A stretch of 64,000 nucleotides of DNA from Bin80 sp965220365 (lineage in GTDB: Bacteria; Bacteroidota; Rhodothermia; Rhodothermales; Bin80), in the NCBI GenBank assembly GCA_965220365.1, contig OZ244823.1, positions 434,001 through 498,000 of the forward strand. Direction: 5' to 3'. Below the pieces are notes generated by a model that worked only from the letters and a program-made list of their open reading frames with translations, searched no databases and was not told the DNA's origin. Position numbers and translations under genes: made by a program. Position 1 is the first letter of the stretch; the number at the start of each line of letters is the position of its first letter. This document shows, in pieces, positions 62,914 through 64,000 of the stretch.

Positions 62914-63201
62914 GGGTACATATGTAAAATAAGTTTCTGGATTAATATACACATAAATTGGGAATAATACATAAAAACTCGGTTCAATTCCTCGAAAAAA
63001 CGGTTCAGAATACATGGGTACATAAACATCAATGCCGAATACCCCGAAACGCCTGTTTTGGGAGAAGAAATCAAGGGGAAAACCGTGAAATGCCCCGAAT
63101 ATCAAGGGCCACGGTACAAATTATTGCCCATTGAGTACTCAATGGGCAACCTTAAACCTTAATCCAGCCGATGGGAAGGGAAATTAGGGGGGAAGTTCAG
63201 A

Positions 63202-63444
63202 CTAACGACCGCAGGGAGATGCAGAACATTGACCGTCACGCGTCATGTTGCACCTATATCTCAATGTACTATGGGTGCAAAACCCAAAACTATAAATCCG
63301 CTCGTGATTGATTTCGCAAATATCTTGCTCACAGTAGACCTCATCATCATCATTAAATAGCGTACCGGTTAAGGAGCCGAACACGAAAGCTACGACTATT
63401 GCGATCAGGCTGACTACTAATTGGAGCGAGATGTACTTTTTCAT
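63202..63444 (-). CDS. Small Cys-rich exported peptide
   Basis: 80 residues from MKKYISLQLVVSLIAIVVAF. A single hydrophobic N-terminal segment (signal or anchor) is followed by an acidic region and six Cys (YCEQDIC, GFC, RC, QC, PC), suggesting disulfides. The TAG stop lies inside the IS-B target duplication, so the gene is complete. Position between two propeller genes is reminiscent of NVEALA-type small secreted proteins next to 6-bladed propellers in Bacteroides; no NVEALA sequence is seen, so the relation is by context only. Confidence 0.6.
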   Translation of the reverse strand: MKKYISLQLVVSLIAIVVAFVFGSLTGTLFNDDDEVYCEQDICEINHERIYSFGFCTHSTLRYRCNMTRDGQCSASPCGR

Positions 63445-63567
63445 GAGACAAATGATTATAACTGGCTGTGGATTGTTCCCACATGAACGCACCCCAAAAT
63501 GGATACATCCCTTGAGGAAAGAGATGCTCTTTTGTAAGTATCATCTGTATGGTATCTGCATCCAGGC

Positions 63568-64000
63568 TTATCGCCTAAGGACGGAAACTTGTGGGGATGG
63601 ATGTCTCCGAGCGATATATACCCGGTCTTCTGTCACCGCATATATTTGAGGCACCGTATCGCCAACAAAAATCGCCTCACCGGTCCGTGCTGACATCAGG
63701 TAGGTCCGAAGTGCATCATGCCCTACTTTTCTCCCCCTCTTCGCTGTAGATAGGCCCTCTGGCGTAAAGGAAGCAATTTGAACAATAATCTGGGCTTCAG
63801 GAATTGGGACGATCCGTACGATCTGGTTGTGAGGTTTGGCAAATATATCCATGCTCACCTCTGACCCTTTGTCAATTATCTCTAGTGTCTGGAAGTCTGG
63901 AATTTTTACTGCCCACTGCATGTCTCCCGTTGGGGAATAACTATAGATCACCGGAAGGTAGTTTGGGGCATATATGATCTTGGAATCCATACATGCGATC
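63568..64000 (-). CDS. Six-bladed beta-propeller protein, copy 2 (5' end outside window)
   Basis: The frame is open to the window edge (IACMDSKIIYAPNYLPVIY...). It aligns throughout with the C-terminal third of copy 1 (IACLDSKIIYAPNFLPVIY; LRTYLMSA(Q/R)TG; FIGDTVP/FVGDTVP), so the two are paralogues. Ends QVSVLRR. Upstream gene of the Cys-rich peptide by 123 bp. Confidence 0.8.
   Translation of the reverse strand, partial: IACMDSKIIYAPNYLPVIYSYSPTGDMQWAVKIPDFQTLEIIDKGSEVSMDIFAKPHNQIVRIVPIPEAQIIVQIASFTPEGLSTAKRGRKVGHDALRTYLMSARTGEAIFVGDTVPQIYAVTEDRVYIARRHPSPQVSVLRR

Larger units (their letters stand above)
58643..63200 (-). mobile_element. IS-B copy 2, disrupted by IS110 element and group II intron
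   Basis: Same inverted ends as copy 1 (CTGAACTTCCCCCCT at 58643 and its complement ending 63200) and a 6-bp target duplication ACTAAC (58637-58642, 63201-63206). Subtracting the IS110 insertion (about 1.76 kb) and the 647-bp intron leaves about 2.15 kb, equal to copy 1. The target duplication includes the stop codon of the small Cys-rich gene. Confidence 0.92.

Overview
The window looks like a chromosomal segment from a Bacteroidota/Rhodothermota-type bacterium. The signs are a TonB-dependent receptor with an N-terminal carboxypeptidase-regulatory-like domain beside a secreted partner, a DUF4295 gene next to rpmG and rpmB (a pairing typical of Bacteroidota), six-bladed beta-propeller lipoproteins, and Bacteroidota-like -7 motifs (TAnnTTTG) near recF, dnaA and a tRNA gene. 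No genus is claimed.

Layout. 1-4.7 kb: secreted protein plus TonB receptor, minus strand. 5.1-6.1 kb: an A-rich DUF4268 nuclease-like gene. 6.2-10.4 kb: MMPL transporter, DUF3047 protein and a polytopic membrane protein. 10.4-22.6 kb: housekeeping block with maoC, recF, murQ, mfd and the operon rpmH-rnpA-yidC-mnmE-mnmG-rsmG. Two perfect parS centromere sites lie here, one of them forming the first codons of rsmG. 22.7-22.9 kb: tRNA-Gly and tRNA-Val.

23.0-32.0 kb is accessory DNA. A small secreted-protein gene is split by an IS1634-like element (IS-A) with an unusually long 60-bp target duplication. IS-A itself is broken by a second DDE element (IS-B, 6-bp duplication). An intact IS21-family element follows (5-bp duplication). 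Next come two truncated defence-type genes: an McrB-like N-terminal domain and an AAA ATPase. 32.8 kb: a secreted protein with three helix-hairpin-helix DNA-binding repeats and an HNH nuclease domain.

35.1-52.9 kb is a dense housekeeping region. It holds DUF177-rpmF-plsX-fabH-fabD-fabG-DEAD helicase on the minus strand, then a candidate origin region, dnaA, dnaN, rplM, rpsI, rpsB, tsf, pyrH, frr, tRNA-Ser, gmk, coaBC, a family-4-like uracil-DNA glycosylase lacking its iron-sulfur cysteines, and dnaB. 52.9-56.4 kb, minus strand: tRNA-Cys, a tRNA-Arg(TCT) interrupted by a 202-nt group I intron, tRNA-Pro, DUF4295, rpmG, rpmB, a Lol/FtsX-type permease and ychF.

56.6-64.0 kb: a minus-strand cassette of beta-propeller protein, small Cys-rich exported peptide, second propeller and thioredoxin-fold protein. 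It is split by a second IS-B copy. That copy carries two further insertions: an IS110-family element in its terminal region, with a structured leader that may be a bridge RNA, and a 647-nt group II intron without a reverse transcriptase. The intron sits between codons of the transposase, so splicing would restore the full 576-residue protein. The nesting, exact boundaries and target duplications can all be read directly and give a relative order of insertion.
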